64,000 nucleotides of DNA from Litomosoides sigmodontis (GCA_963070105.1 OY718807.1:6428983-6492982); one strand, 5' to 3'. Shown: positions 27,439 through 40,200, numbered from the stretch's first letter. Notes: generated from the letters alone by a model not told the origin. Numbers and translations: made by a program.

Positions 27439-28064
27439 TGGAAACTTTCTCAGATGTTAATTCTTTTTAGACTTTGCTGATTGAAATTTCACTTCTGTAA
27501 TTTATATTTCTGTTAATTGAAAACGAAATGTATGGAAGTGGTATAGAACTACCTATCAGTGTCGCAGAGGAAATAGAGTGGAAAAGAAAAGCAGAATGCC
27601 AAGACAGATGCTCTTTAAGGAACAATAAATTAAAAAAAAGGAAAAATGATCCTGAGAATGAAATTCCGCAGCAACTAACAAATAGAGAAACGAGAATGAA
27701 TTAAAACACCCCATGAATTTGTGCAAAACTTAGTCAGTTATGTTTGCTGTATTTAGACAATTCATTGTTTTGAAATTCGAAATTACTTAGAATTTGATAA
27801 TTTTACAATTCATAAGTCCAATTGAAAGAGCAGTTAATGAACGAACATCTGTGCTTCATGAAATTGCTTCCTTGACAGCTAGCTTGATGAAATTCACTTT
27901 ACTCGGAGGAATAACTGAGAAGGCAGTGGAATCAATCGGTCATCGATTTCTTTCCGTTGTTCCACAGTGTTAAAAGTAATCAATCACTAATTTCGTTACT
28001 TCCATCCTTCAAGCCTAACATTACATTCCCTTTCCTCGAAATTTCACTCTTCCAAGCAATAACT
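27439..28064. other. Intergenic 3' of chemoreceptor
   Basis: AT-rich, with no gene seen. An AATAAA-like AACAATAAATTAAA occurs near 27620 and could serve the chemoreceptor. From about 28065 the sequence begins to match the 3' flank of arm A. Confidence 0.45.
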
Positions 28065-28189
28065 TTTTACATTTATCGATCACCCATTGAAATTATGCTT
28101 TTTAAGATTGCGGCTGCAGTGATTATTGAAAATAATTTATTAATAACAGTAGTCAAATTGAAAAGTGAGTTGGGAGGGAGCAAATTGCA

Positions 28190-29961
28190 TTAGATGATCG
28201 GTGCGAAGCTAATCTGTGCATGACGTGGTTCCAACGTAACGCAATATTGATGGAAGAATGGTATTCCAAGCACGACGGGTTCTGCAAAATCACTTTGACG
28301 TCGTCTGAGTGCAAGTTCGCATTGCATATCGTTCTGCTGGAAAATTAATTTTCTTTCGGAAAACATCGATGACCATTGGTTGCCTGCCTAATCATGCAAA
28401 CAGTAACGTACGTCATGTCTGATTATGAAGTGTCTCGACTCAACGACGTATGCGCTATTCTCGGTGTGTATCTCGAATGGTTCGAACGCTTCGCGACAGT
28501 CAACCATGTATTTCTGTGTCGTTGGATCCAACTAAAATGAAATGTTGGAGCAGTGAGGTAGCAGTTGGATCACTGAAGTTAAGTGAGGTAGCTGACCTTT
28601 GCGTTGTGATTTTGAACGACTGCATTCAGGAATTCATTAGGAACACCGATGTACGGCTTTATGGCGTGTGGATAAGCGAACGCTGGCATGGATTGGGTGG
28701 AAAACGATACGTTACCCATTTTAATTGACTTATATTCAAATTCATAACGATTTCGGGACTGATCGTTTGCAACTGCGTGTAGAAAATTATATCGAAGCGG
28801 CTCAGTCACTTCTCTGTGTAAATTGCACAATCGATTGTTATGTCCACCGAGCGTTAGAACCGCTGGTTCACCATATTCCTAAATTTAACATTACCTGTTT
28901 TTGCTGGATCGTAACTTATAAATCTGGGAGATGAGAGAATGGAAAGGAGGGGGGGCTTCCGGTTAACTAAGTGGTAATTGATGATTTTTCAGGAATATGA
29001 AGTGAAAATCGTTACCAATGGTGGCAATGCAATGGTAATAAACGGAGGCAGTTGGTACTTCCGGAGAGTACTCTTGACTGGATTATCCGGAGCACGTTCC
29101 GACAAGGCGGAGCTGCGCAAAGGTTCTTTGAATGATTCGTCAGGAAAATGCAATTTTGATAAGCCAAATACTCCATCGATTTGTTGGTAGTCTTCTTGTT
29201 CAGGCCAATTCAAAAAACCTAATGCACCAAACGATGAATTTGCGAAATTCACACGTATCCCGCTTAATGAAACTACCTGAAAAAAGTAATATGTAAATTG
29301 CTTTGACCGCTTTCGTTAAGGTGTTAGCTCAGTTTGAGTTACGTTAATTGTGGCTTTCCCTTGTACATAAGTTAGTGAAAGAGGACCGGAGAAGTAATAC
29401 CGAAATATTGTCCCTATATTCAGATACTATAACTATCCTGCGACCATAACATTGCCTCAAGAATCCCAAACGAGTTGTAGTACACGTGCTGGATTCTCTA
29501 CATGAGTAGGTCTGCTTGTTTACACAAAATGGCTGTCTGTAATTTGACCAAAATAATCTGAACTGCTGTCAATTGATGAAATTATTAAAAAATTGTGCAT
29601 CTGAAAAGGAGAAAAACTAAACCTACAGTTGATTGGGAGAAGCGACCCAAAAAAGCGTCGTTACAGTATCCAGAAGTACAGTAAACTGTTTTTCCGGTTC
29701 ACCGATCATCACTTTTGCAGCGTATCCGGTATGTTGCTAAACAAACAGCACGCATGATTTTACCAAACGCGTGAGCATGAAATCATTAATTGCCATCTAC
29801 AGAAATTTTAGTATATGTTCATCGGAATGAACTTAAAGTCGATGGAAACTTACGTGGGATTTGCTATAAACAGGATACAGTCTCACGTGATGAAGAGCAA
29901 TTATTGGCGCTGCCAGAAGGGAACAAAGAATAACCGCCAAATTTATCAGCTTGCCTTTCAT
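28190..29961 (-). CDS. Secreted pepsin-like (A1) protein, catalytic motifs lost, copy B
   Basis: Seven exons give 387 aa: 29961-29854, 29736-29627, 29536-29401, 29276-29016, 28878-28597, 28531-28412 and 28336-28190. The signal peptide matches copy A apart from a His-to-Leu change just after it. DTG is again DTV, and the second site again reads AYPH without Asp. Copy B differs from A mainly in the second half of exon 3 (TTRLGFLRQCYG against RMLPRIIKQCYG), most of exon 4, an 18-nt in-frame length difference in exon 5, and the middle of exon 7. No stop or frameshift is present, so both copies are probably expressed. It shares a divergent promoter with the kinase at 30620. Fold assignment is firm; loss of activity is inferred from the motifs. 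Confidence 0.85.
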
Positions 29962-30619
29962 CTTTCCTTCTGGAATTATTTTGCAAAGGTTAGGTTTGCA
30001 CTAAGCACTTAGTGATATCTTTGATCCTTGTCTTTTCCGTTTTAGTAATTAAAGTTGCCGCCAGAGTGGGCGTTCATCTCATAATTTAAGTTAAAGTTTG
30101 AGGAACTTATATCTCCCGGAGAGCTTCTGATTTCTGAGGAAACGATCGAACGATCGTCTCTCATTAATCCTACGTTAGCAATAAAGTGGAGCAGTCAATG
30201 AAAGCAAAGGAAGTGAGTTTCGTCGAAGCTGAAATTAAACTACCCATTTCTGCTTCTGTCGATTTGACAGGGTTGTATTGGCCCACTTATATATGTCTTT
30301 TGTACAGCGTTATGACGTATGCATGCGCATTGTCGTCAGATTTCAGTCTTTGAACTGTCTGTTATCGAAATGAATTGTATTTCAGTCTGACAGGTCATTA
30401 TTACAGATAGCTTTCAACACTCATACCGCAGTGATTATTATGTTGCAAATCCGTTCCTTTCATATGCAAAGTGAGAAAATCGAAAACTTCACTTTCATAC
30501 CAAGCCATTCAGCCAATTGTTTGCACTGCTAGTTGTGAATGGAATTTCAAGAAGCAAATTTGCATAAATTATGGTTGTGAAGATAAAGTTGCAATGTTAA
30601 CAATAATGCGTATTGCAAT
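29962..30619. promoter_or_regulatory. Divergent promoter of protease copy B and kinase
   Basis: This 658-nt interval separates two start codons on opposite strands. It holds the minus-strand TATA box (30287-30293) and the block that recurs at 19843-20080 and 21640-21828. An ACGATCGATCGT-like palindromic patch (GAACGATCGTC) occurs near 30150. Shared control of the pair is inference from the layout. Confidence 0.6.
30287..30293 (-). promoter_or_regulatory. TATA box of protease copy B
   Basis: Read on the minus strand this is TATATAA followed by GTGGGCCAATAC, identical in context to copy A. Confidence 0.55.
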
Positions 30620-33529
30620 ATGGTGAGCAAGACAAATCCGTTAGCAATCCGGCTAGCGCCCGGAACGATCGTTGAAGGGCGTTTCTTATTCGAAACACTA
30701 TCTCTGGGTCGTTACAGTACTGTGTTTAAAGTAGAAGATAAGTTCAATAACAGTCAAAAATATTGCATAAAGGTTTGAAGGAAATTTCATTTTCTTTTGC
30801 AAACTTAGTGAAAAATTAAAATTTAAAATTTACTGTTTTATAATTAAAGTTCTAAGTGGAAAGCGTAAAATTTCGATTATAATGTAAACGATTGCAATAT
30901 TCTTTGGACTTATATTCCCTTTCGTCACAATATTGTGGAGTTTAGCTGGAGGTATGCAAAGGGTGGAAATGTTCGACATTTCCCTGCTATTAAGTAGAAG
31001 GATTAGATTTTTGGTCATTTGAAACAATCTTTTTCAGGCAGAGTACGACCGGGGACCTAAAATTAATTACTTGCATCAGGAAATCGCCGTGCTTCATAAA
31101 TTAGAAACACGTCAGCATATGGCAAGGCTCTATTACTGTGAGCGTTGTGAACCGGTATGATACTTATAGCTTACAATATTTCTTGTATATAGTTTGAAAA
31201 AAGGAATCGAGAAGGAATTACCGAAATGATGATGATGGTGGCAGTGATGATGGTGGCGGTGATGATGATGGCGGTGATGATGATGGTGGTGATGATAATA
31301 ATGATGATGGTGGTGATGATAATGATGATGGTGGTGATGATAATGATGATGGTGGTGATGATAATGATGATGGTGGTGATGATAATGATGATGGTGGTGA
31401 TGATAATGATGATGGTGATGATGATGATGATGATGATGATGGCGGTGATGATGATGATGACCATGATGATGATGTATTGTTCAGTTTTCATTTATGCTAA
31501 CAACGCTGTTCGGTAAAAGCATTTGGATTCTTCGACAGAATTTGCCGAATAAACTAATGTCGCCGGGATGTGCAACTCGAATTGCCGTGCACACATTGTA
31601 TCAAATTAAGCAAATACATGAAGTTGGCTTTATTTTAAGAGATTTAAAAATTGGTTTGTTTTACTTCTTTTAGTGAATTGATATGATGTAAGCGACGGTT
31701 TGTTGGTAATAGATCAGTCGTTGGAATTCAATTTAAACTTGTAAAATCTGAATTTTAATAGAATTAAACTGATCCAATATATTTAATAGAAGTTGAAACG
31801 GACAAAAATGCTTCTATCAGCTAGAAATGTAGCAGGGAATTTCCGTGCTGCAAAATAGGTTAAAGTAAGTTACTGAAGTAGTCGTTGTCAGGCGATATGT
31901 TGGTTGGATTAAATGGCAAAGCAACAAAAGTGATATTTCTGGTTGATTTCGGAATGTGTCGGACATATATTCGAAAAAATGTGAACGGATCGATAGCAAT
32001 TCGACCGCAACGAGAACGAACATTTGTTCGTGGCATCTTAAGGTAACTGAGGAGAGCTAACTGACAACTTAGACTTAGAGTATCGCACAACGTGTTACCA
32101 CTATCCTCGGTTCACATTATAAGTCGAAGTTGGGTGTTTCAACTACTATACATATAATTGTTTCGTGCGAAATTTGAAAGAAAAATGAAATTGCCAATTT
32201 TCAAACTTCATTACAAAAAAAAGTTAACAAAATGATAAATAAACTGTTAATTTTTACTTGAAATTTGCACGAGTTTTAAATATCCGGAATTGTTACATTC
32301 AAACAGATACTGTTCGTTACGTGTCCATAAACGGATGGATGTCTGTCGAGCGGATGATCTCTGGTCGCTTGTTTATATACTTATCGATCTAACTGTTGGT
32401 CTTCCGTGGCGTGATATTAAAGTAAAAAAGATACTTTCAAATGAACTGTTTAATTTAAATGTGAATCGATTTTTGGAATAATCAATGAATGATTTATTTC
32501 TCATGTACTCAATTAATTAATTAAATCGATCGATTTCAATTAAATATAACAAATTGGTATTTATAGGCCGAAAAACCAGTAGCAGAACAAAAGGAAACGA
32601 TAAGCGATGCAAAATTATTCAGCAATTGTCCGGAAGAATGGATGAAAATAATGGAACATGTGCGCTCCTTACGTTATGAGTCGCGTCCGAACTATAAGTT
32701 AATATATGATTACCTGCAAGAGACATTGGTTCGATTTCAGGTCTCCTATTCAGATCCATGGGATTGGGACCTTGCGGTATGTTTCTAGCAAAGTTTATTA
32801 TTTTTTCTAAAATGACTCAATTCGTCTTATCATCGTATTCACTGTGCCACTTTCATTTGACAGATTGGGAGGATGTGCCATGTGATGATAGTGATAGCAT
32901 GTTCAATGTAATTCCTTTTCTAATTTCTAAAATAACGCAAGTTCAAATTGCTTTTCCTTCAAAATTTGCATTATTTTAGGATAATAATGCAATTGTTGAA
33001 GTAGATGCACAAGAAAACACTTCATCATCACGTTCTAAATCGGAAGAAATCGGTGAATCCGGATCCGGGCGAACCGTAACACGAAGTAATCACAGTGAAC
33101 GAAGCCCAAAAACAGAGCAAGATGAGAATGCAACGGTAGATGAAATGCAGATGTCTCATTTTTTTCCATGAATACTGTATGTTTCAACTTTTCAAGGATT
33201 TGCCAAAAGTGCAAAGTGGAAGTGAAAGTGGAGCGGTGCGAGGGGATCTATTCAAAGAGATTGTCAACGCACTTCACAATTCTTTTCCATCCAATTCGAT
33301 TGCATCAACCAGTCAGCAGCAATCTGAAACTCTTCTGGTATATGCAAAATTTATTTTCAAATTTAATCAAAGAACAAATGCAAAAATGGCTACAGCTATT
33401 TTTGGAATCTTATCAAAGCTTATCTTTTCACAGCTTAGCAAGCAAAAGCGTTTATCGGCAATGGAATATGATCCATCATTTCCAACAACAAATCCGGAAG
33501 CATTTGAAATAAATGACATCGGACTTTAA
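30620..33529 (+). CDS. TTBK-like kinase (CK1 group), partly degenerate catalytic site
   Basis: Ten exons give about 447 aa: 30620-30772, 31038-31154, 31485-31653, 31892-32042, 32307-32421, 32567-32776, 32872-32907, 32980-33135, 33197-33337 and 33434-33529. The N-lobe has LGRYSTVFKV with one glycine, the lysine at residue 51 (YCIK) and a helix C Glu at 66. The catalytic loop is LRDLKIGD (141-148): HRD is LRD and the metal-binding Asn is Asp. DFG is intact (165-167). RPQRERTFVRG and RADDLWSLVYILID are typical of the TTBK branch. A Ser/Thr-rich tail follows residue 300. Activity is doubtful but not excluded. The acceptor of the 36-nt exon is weak (GGGAG), because the better TTGACAG would break the frame. 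AATAAA at 33721 is a likely poly(A) signal. Confidence 0.82.
31226..31470. repeat. GAT-rich 21-nt minisatellite in kinase intron 2
   Basis: The core unit GGTGGTGATGATAATGATGAT is repeated about five to six times, flanked by looser GATGATGGC units. The period is 21 nt, so it is open in several frames and produces false Met/Val and Ile/Thr proteins. It ends about 14 nt before the acceptor of kinase exon 3 and begins 10 nt after the edge of arm B. Confidence 0.92.
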
Positions 33530-36112
33530 GCTGTATCAGAATATATGTACCAACATTGGAATTCCAAATTTTATTATTATTAAAAAGATTGCGTGGAATT
33601 TCATAAAAATAATAATATTTCTAATGTCATGTTCAGAATAAGATCTGTCGCAGTACAAAAGTGACAAAAAACGAATTGATTACCAAAAACGGATTACCAC
33701 ACCTAACGAAGCTTGGAGAAAATAAATGTATCCTTGAAGTTTTTTAAAATCTGTCTGTAAAATCAATTGAACTGGAATTCTGATGGGCAACACTGTAATA
33801 AGTTAATAAGTTGCAGTGAAATAACAAGAGATTCATACAAGCTTTATATTCAGAAATTCTCAAAAGGATTAGTTGAATTATAAACCAAAGTACAACACGA
33901 ATACGTCATGTTGTAAGAACGTTTTTTAAATTTTAACAATTACTTAAAATATGAGAAAATTAACTTACTTAGTTACTTTTGCATAATATATTACTCTTCT
34001 AAAATGATATTTAAGCGTACGAGTTACATTGCTAAGAAAGTTTTAAACTATCAGATTTTAATGTTTGCTAGCTGATTAGGCAACACATACGCTGACGAGG
34101 GTATGAAAATGAATTATACTTGACAAATTACTGAAAAATTCTAATTTTCTTTTAGCATTTTTCAGTGATTTGCTGAGTAAGAATGCTAATCGATGGTATT
34201 TAAATTGTCTCAAAGGGAACAGAGAATTTTAAAATTTTCCGCCCCCATTAATACTTAATTAATTATGATTGAATTAATTTCCATTTTTAATTTATAAATG
34301 AATAGCTAACCTAAAATTAACTTGCTCGTTGCGTTATTACCTTTTTTCCCCTACAAATTTTATTTTGTGCGCTTTGCTACCACCAACCTTATTATGCATT
34401 CATTGCCTACGAAATATTCCATCTATCGCATTTGTCGCATAATACCATTTGCGCTCCATTAGAAATTAAAACCTTTTATAAATAGAAAGATGGAAGCTCA
34501 ATGATTAATGAACTCAATGATTAATGTAATTCTGTACAAATAGTGGGACCATCCTAATAATATGGAATAAAGTTTCAATAATTCAGATGAATGTGTGTAT
34601 GTGTGCTAATTTAATTAATAATTATCGACTTTTTTTATTGCTATTTCAGGACGCTACGGTCTTTCATCTCAATCACTTCATTTTTTTGTCTCCTTGAGTA
34701 GTCTAGGTGATTGTGCTAGCGAAAATAAGAAGATTGTTGGAATTATTGCAAGAAAGTTATGATGTGTTTTGACTGTTTGCTAATTATTTAAACTTGTTCT
34801 TTTTTAAAATTACATATAATTATGACAAATAATGCATAGCGGAAGAGGAAGAAAAGAAGTTGAGTTATTCATTAGTAGTAAATATTACAGGTATGTAAAT
34901 GTGTGATTAAATTTCAATGTTTCATGAAATCGTTGTATGAATGATGAAACTGTCAGTCGTAGCATAATGGTACTTTTAATTGCCATCTTTCTACCAAACA
35001 TCAAGTGCTTTCCCTTTTTCTCTAAACAAACTGTTAAATTCGTTTAGGTGTACACTAATTACTTATACACTGATGTATTGATTCCAGCAGAGGTAATTTG
35101 TGCAATCATTGTTGCTACTATTGCCATATGGAATTTACAAGGAATTAAATTTTCCATTTCAAATGAAAATATTGTGCAAGAGAAATTTCAAAAAAATGTT
35201 TAAAACACTTGTTTTTAAAAAAGAATTTACATATAAAATAAATATTTATAATATACGAAAAATTGAAAAAAGTATTTTCTTTTCAATTTATTTAGTTCCG
35301 TAAAAAAATTCTTCTTCAATAGAAATATAAGTATGATATCTCTGCTTTAACACCCTTTTTATCATTTTAGTCAACGAATCGTTTCGAGTTAACTAACTTA
35401 CTTAAGATATGTTGGAGCTATCCTCGGTCGTGATAATTTGATATTTATAAACTCTGCTCGAGCATGTTGTTGATGTTTCCTACTTCCCCCTCTCAGCACT
35501 ACCCTTCAGTCGTTGATTGTGTAAGCAGTGCTGATATCATTTATAATTAATTTGAAAATAATATGATATTTAAAAGAGAGTAAGGAATCACTACCACAAC
35601 ATGAATTTATCATTGTCCCCTTTTGGCAAGTGTGCCGTGCCTTACATATTATATTGCTATTGTTGCATTTTCCTACGTCAGATTGAAAATTATTCCGTAA
35701 ACATTGCGATTTCATCAGTTTGACAACGTTTAAGTCACTTAGTCTTTTAGGCCTTTCTAAACTGTAAATACCCCTACTTCCAGTCTCTGCGCTATCACTT
35801 AATGTTCGACTGCTCATTTTTTCTCTTCTTGGTTTTTACGCCTTCATCGTGTACGTATCTCTTCATCCAATAAAAAATTGCAAAGTATGAAATTTTGAAT
35901 GTTGAAATTTTAGTAAGCTAAAAATTTCAATGTTCTCAAAGCTTGAAATTCCCGTTCTCATATGTCTTTGAAATCCATGAAACGCAGCAGTTTCTGTCTC
36001 ACCGGCTGTTTTCTACGGTAATTGCGAATGACTGCTAAATGTTCCACTAGTGTCAACTATTTCGAGAATATTTTTGAAAGTGTAAAACGGAAAAGTATGA
36101 GGTTTCAGTAGT

Positions 36113-36440
36113 ATGATCGGTGGGCGGACGATATTTCTTTTTGTTTTGATAATGTATAATGACATTGGCGCAGAGCTGAATTCGCCTGCTCCATTCCCAA
36201 TGACACAAGTTGAGGTATGCACTTTTCGGTCCATTAATTCTTATTTGATATTCTTTTCCTCACACGACTGCTTTGCATGCATAAGTTATTGTAATTGGAA
36301 TTAATCATAGTGAGAAAATATTTTAATTCCAAAACAGCTGCTATTTTAGAAATTATTTCGAATCTTGTACGGATCAAAGCCATTATTTTTGGTTCGAAGA
36401 ACTAGCAATCAGCAGGCGAAACTTTCGGAATATACATGAT
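36113..36440 (+). CDS. Hypothetical short secreted peptide (two exons)
   Basis: The ATG at 36113 opens a hydrophobic start (MIGGRTIFLFVLIMY), then AELNSPAPFPMTQVE, ending at a GAG/GTATGC donor. A TTTTAG acceptor before 36351 continues in phase to a stop near 36440, giving roughly 64 aa with a basic stretch PLFLVRR. I do not recognise it. The opposite strand over the same bases has a competing candidate, so at most one is likely to be real. Confidence 0.22.
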
Positions 36441-36634
36441 TTGCTAAACTATCTCAGCAATCAAATTTGGTTTTTTATGTTAACTTTAGTATTTGAAATT
36501 CAAAGGCATATAAAATTATGAAATTGATACTTTACCTCGCATGAATCACACGATATACTTTTCCCCTGTGACTCGCATGTTCCCAAGCGTAAAGGAACGC
36601 CGAAGATAGCAAATAGCATCACCATCAGAAGCAT
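36150..36634 (-). CDS. Hypothetical small Cys-containing secreted protein (two exons)
   Basis: The ATG at 36634 gives MLLMVMLFAIFGVPLRLG, a good signal peptide, then a segment with CDSCE and a GAG/GTAAAG donor at 36536. An AAAAG acceptor near 36220 continues in phase (CIPQLVSLGMEQ) to a stop near 36112. The CxxC after the signal recalls the start of saposin-like proteins, but the rest does not clearly match. It overlaps the plus-strand candidate. Confidence 0.22.
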
Positions 36635-37278
36635 ATTCGAATATTATGGAATATGCAAATAGTCGTAACTTCATTTGACCATAATCCAATCTTTTTTCAT
36701 GGATTTCCATTCTTGTAATTATCATTCAAAATCTCAAAATCACAACTGCTGTACAAAACTTTTAAAATTCCGAGGGGCAAATCAGTCAATTGACACATTT
36801 TTCTTCAAAACCATTCCATAATAATCTCTTCTTAGGTGTAAAAAAGAGTGTTCAATTTCTACAAATATTTATGAAACGTCTGAATGTGAAATGTGTTAAT
36901 GTAAAAATATTATAAAATGAATGACATCCCTTGTATCATACAGAAAGTGAGGATATAAATGAAAGCATATTTTTCAAAATCCAAATAATCAAAAACGAAC
37001 CAGCAGTTACTGCAAATTTCAGAAAATATATTTTCTTTCATCAGCTAAGATTCATGGATTTTTTACCATCATTCAAAAAATCAAAGCCGATACTTAGTTA
37101 CCTGTCAGGAAGATGATATGTGAAATAATGCCGGTAACGTGGTCTCAAAAAACATGGTGGCATAGTTTTACATTAGCAGAAAAAGAAATTCGATTAATGT
37201 TTTGAGGATATTTTGTCAAAAATAAGTACCTAAGTGTTCGCCAACTTGCAGATACAAATCTTTCTCTTTGAACTGCGA

Positions 37279-40200
37279 TTATTTTTTGAGTGTCCACGTT
37301 CGCGAAGGTGTTGCTACCGTTTGTCGCTTCCCTACTACTTTGCCAAATGATTTTTCATCATCTTCATAATCACTATACTGCCTAGGTGTTTCAGCCACAT
37401 TACGACGCTCAACGGTTGCGTTGCGTTGTAATGCTACTGTTGCTTCAGTATACCGCTGCCTTTGTTGCGCAGCATAACTGTTTGACAATTCCACTGCTGT
37501 TTTTAACATTTCTTGATGAAATTGTCGCGAATGGTCTGTATTCAGTGTGCGCGTCAAACTCTCAATTGCTGCAAACAGTTTACGATTTGCAAAGACCGTA
37601 CTGTTGAGTTGTTGAGACCGCGCTGTTACATGTTCACGCAATGGCACCTGCTGGATATTTCGTCGCAGACCGTAAGATTCATCACGCTGTCGCCGCTCGA
37701 CTATGTGACCCCCACCCATTCTCCTGTGCTCCAACCTTCCTTCAGTTGCCGCGATGGCTTCTAGAATTAACCACAAAATTTCTCATGAAATTCTGGTGAG
37801 AACAAGATCAAAAGTACTATATTAATATGATTTTTTCCAATAAAAAAACCTCTAAAAAGCTATAAAGTATGATAAACAGTACTATAGCCTTTTTCTTTCT
37901 GTCTACTCTCTGACATAAGTACATACAACAACGAACTTCGCTCAAGTCGATCCACTTCGGTTAAAACATCATTGTATTCGCGCATCACTTCATCATCAGC
38001 ATTGTCAATATTGACCTGATCGACATTATCTACATCCACATCGTTATCATTTTCATCTTCATCATCTCTCTCGCCATTTTCGTCCCCATCACCATCGTCA
38101 TCGCTGCCGGCGTTATTATCATCATCATCGTCATCATCATCATAATCTTGTAGCAGATAATACTGCACATCACTGTTTTCCTCACTGTTAGGCATAAAAG
38201 CATCTGTTGTTTTTCCATCACCAACACTACGTAACGTAGATAAGTTGTGACTGTCCTGGCGCAATATGCATTTACTTGAATCCTGTAAAAAAACTCAATA
38301 AAAATTATATTTTCACTGTATGTTCTTAGAACTTCAGATATATTTCTCTATTCCAAATCTCCTGTTAGACAGGATTCTGAGCTTATTTAGACTTGAAAAA
38401 ATAATTCTTTTCAAAACTTTTTAACTCAAATTGCTAACCCCAGCAGTTTGAAATCAAGTACTTTCGAACCATTAGAAAAATACAAAATTCACTAACAGAT
38501 CTATTCGAAAACAATGAAATTTGTTCTGGCGGCTCCGGCACTACATTATCTCTTTCGAAAGAACCTGAAGGAGCCGGTTCCTGATCCGTTGTGTAAATTT
38601 CGCTTTCACTAACCACATCCAGCAATTCGAGACATCCATCTTCACCGCTAGCATCCATTGAGATACTGTAACGAAAGTACGAATAAACTTTACAGTAACG
38701 TGGTGATATCCCGAACAAAATACATCGAATGTTATAAATACCCTTATGTTTAAAAAATAAATGTACGTTCCTATTCGGATATGCTACCTCTACGTTAATT
38801 TTAAGATTTCGTGTAAAATATACGCATCTTGGAAATAATTCGACATTTGAAAGAACAGAAATTATACCAAGATTGATCATCGTCATCATCAGGTTCTTCA
38901 ACTTCTCCACTGAAGTTAATAAAAATTACAAACTTAATGAAAAATTTAATGAAAAGAAAATAAACAGTAAAATGAACATTAAGGGTGAAAAAAAACCAGC
39001 TGATATAAAACAACCTTCCTTCTGTATGCAAACTATAATTCGTGCTGCCACAATTCCCTGCCTTTATGCTTCTTCGTGTAGCGGATGGCGGCGGAATATT
39101 ACGCCACCAATCTTTGCAGCCAACTCGATCACTACCTTCGATACCAGCATCGTGTGCCCGCTTCTGCAAAAGCGTCCTCAATAAATTACAGCCTGTACAG
39201 TGAGTTTTTGGCAAATAATTGGTGCGAAACGAAAATGAAGAAGCATATTATATACATCTCTTCTTTGTACGCCGTAATTTTTATTTAAGACATTATAAAT
39301 GGTATTTTTTCATATATATTAGCACCATTCATCAATCCTAATGGCAAACAAACACCCACTTAGATTAGATTTATTTGTTTTTCCAGTTATGATTGGGAAA
39401 TAAAGTTAAGCTTAATTCTGTTTCAAACACCAAGCACCATTTAAATGTGTTTTTCCATCAATTCATTTAAATGACACCTCGTGCGTGCACTGAGCACTGA
39501 TGTTACAGCCTGCATCGCTAGAGTAAACAGAAAAGTTTGAGTCCACCCATAGTTGATAAACAATCGTAAGCGATTAAAAAAAGTTGCATAAAAATAAACT
39601 AACGGCACTTCGCCACAATTTCATGATAACTTTGTTCATCGCATCCCACGAAGGATATTCGTTTGCATTTAATAAACCTTTAGGTACCAGGGTTTCTGCT
39701 CTCAGAGCACGTAAACGCCCCTGAAAATTAATCAAAAAATCCACCGAACGCAACCTCGTACATGCTCACAATAAATATTTACAAATCTTATTGGACATTG
39801 AAGCTAGTTCATGCAGCCGGTTCATCGCTTCTCAGTGATTTGTAAACCTTCAGAAAAAAAAAGGAACCAAATTACCCTATTCCAGGCCTCCTTTGGGTTC
39901 ATAATTCCATTGTAGACATCAAGACGAGCTTCTCTGTCAAACTGTCGATTGACAATATTAGAAAATGTAAACAATTCACATTTTAAATTGTGGACTGGAT
40001 TGACATCACCTACCAAATTTCCTGCAGTAAAGTAAAAACATATTACAGTTCAATCATGAGGAAGACATCTTCAGTTGTGCTAATTTGTCGTTGATCTTGG
40101 ATGTCATACTGTGAACAATAATCACAGTTAACAGCATTGGGAAACTACATCACTCCATAAATTTAATCAAATGTTTTTCAAATGTGAATCAAAAATAACC

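Larger units (their letters stand above)
28065..31216 (-). repeat. Inverted duplication, arm B
   Basis: Reverse-complement partner of arm A; the loop between the arms is about 4.8 kb. In this arm the order along the minus strand is kinase 5' block, promoter, then the seven protease exons, which I take as the original arrangement. The outer end lies at the GAT-rich minisatellite at 31226. Confidence 0.9.
33530..37278. other. Intergenic with possible small secreted-peptide exons
   Basis: Mostly AT-rich with no clear gene. Two small candidates overlap on opposite strands. On the minus strand, 36634-36536 encodes a signal-peptide-like start and SISCDSCE with a good donor. On the plus strand, 36113-36213 encodes another signal-like start that can splice to 36351-36440. 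A 103-codon minus frame at 35817-35506 has a Cys-rich end (CQKGTMINSCC). None has enough support for a gene call. A short direct repeat ACTCAATGATTAATG lies near 34500. Confidence 0.4.

Noticed and set aside
31226..31470. CRISPR-like array
   Set aside because: Units are contiguous with no unique spacers; this is a minisatellite in a eukaryotic intron.
31171..31516. Long Met/Val and Ile/Thr frames on both strands
   Set aside because: They are translations of the 21-nt GAT-rich minisatellite inside kinase intron 2.
32290..33512. Separate small ORFs over the kinase 3' half
   Set aside because: They are parts of kinase exons running into introns or out of frame; the spliced model explains them.
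38030..38227. Met-rich minus-strand frame
   Set aside because: It is a shadow of the acidic Asp-rich exon in another frame.
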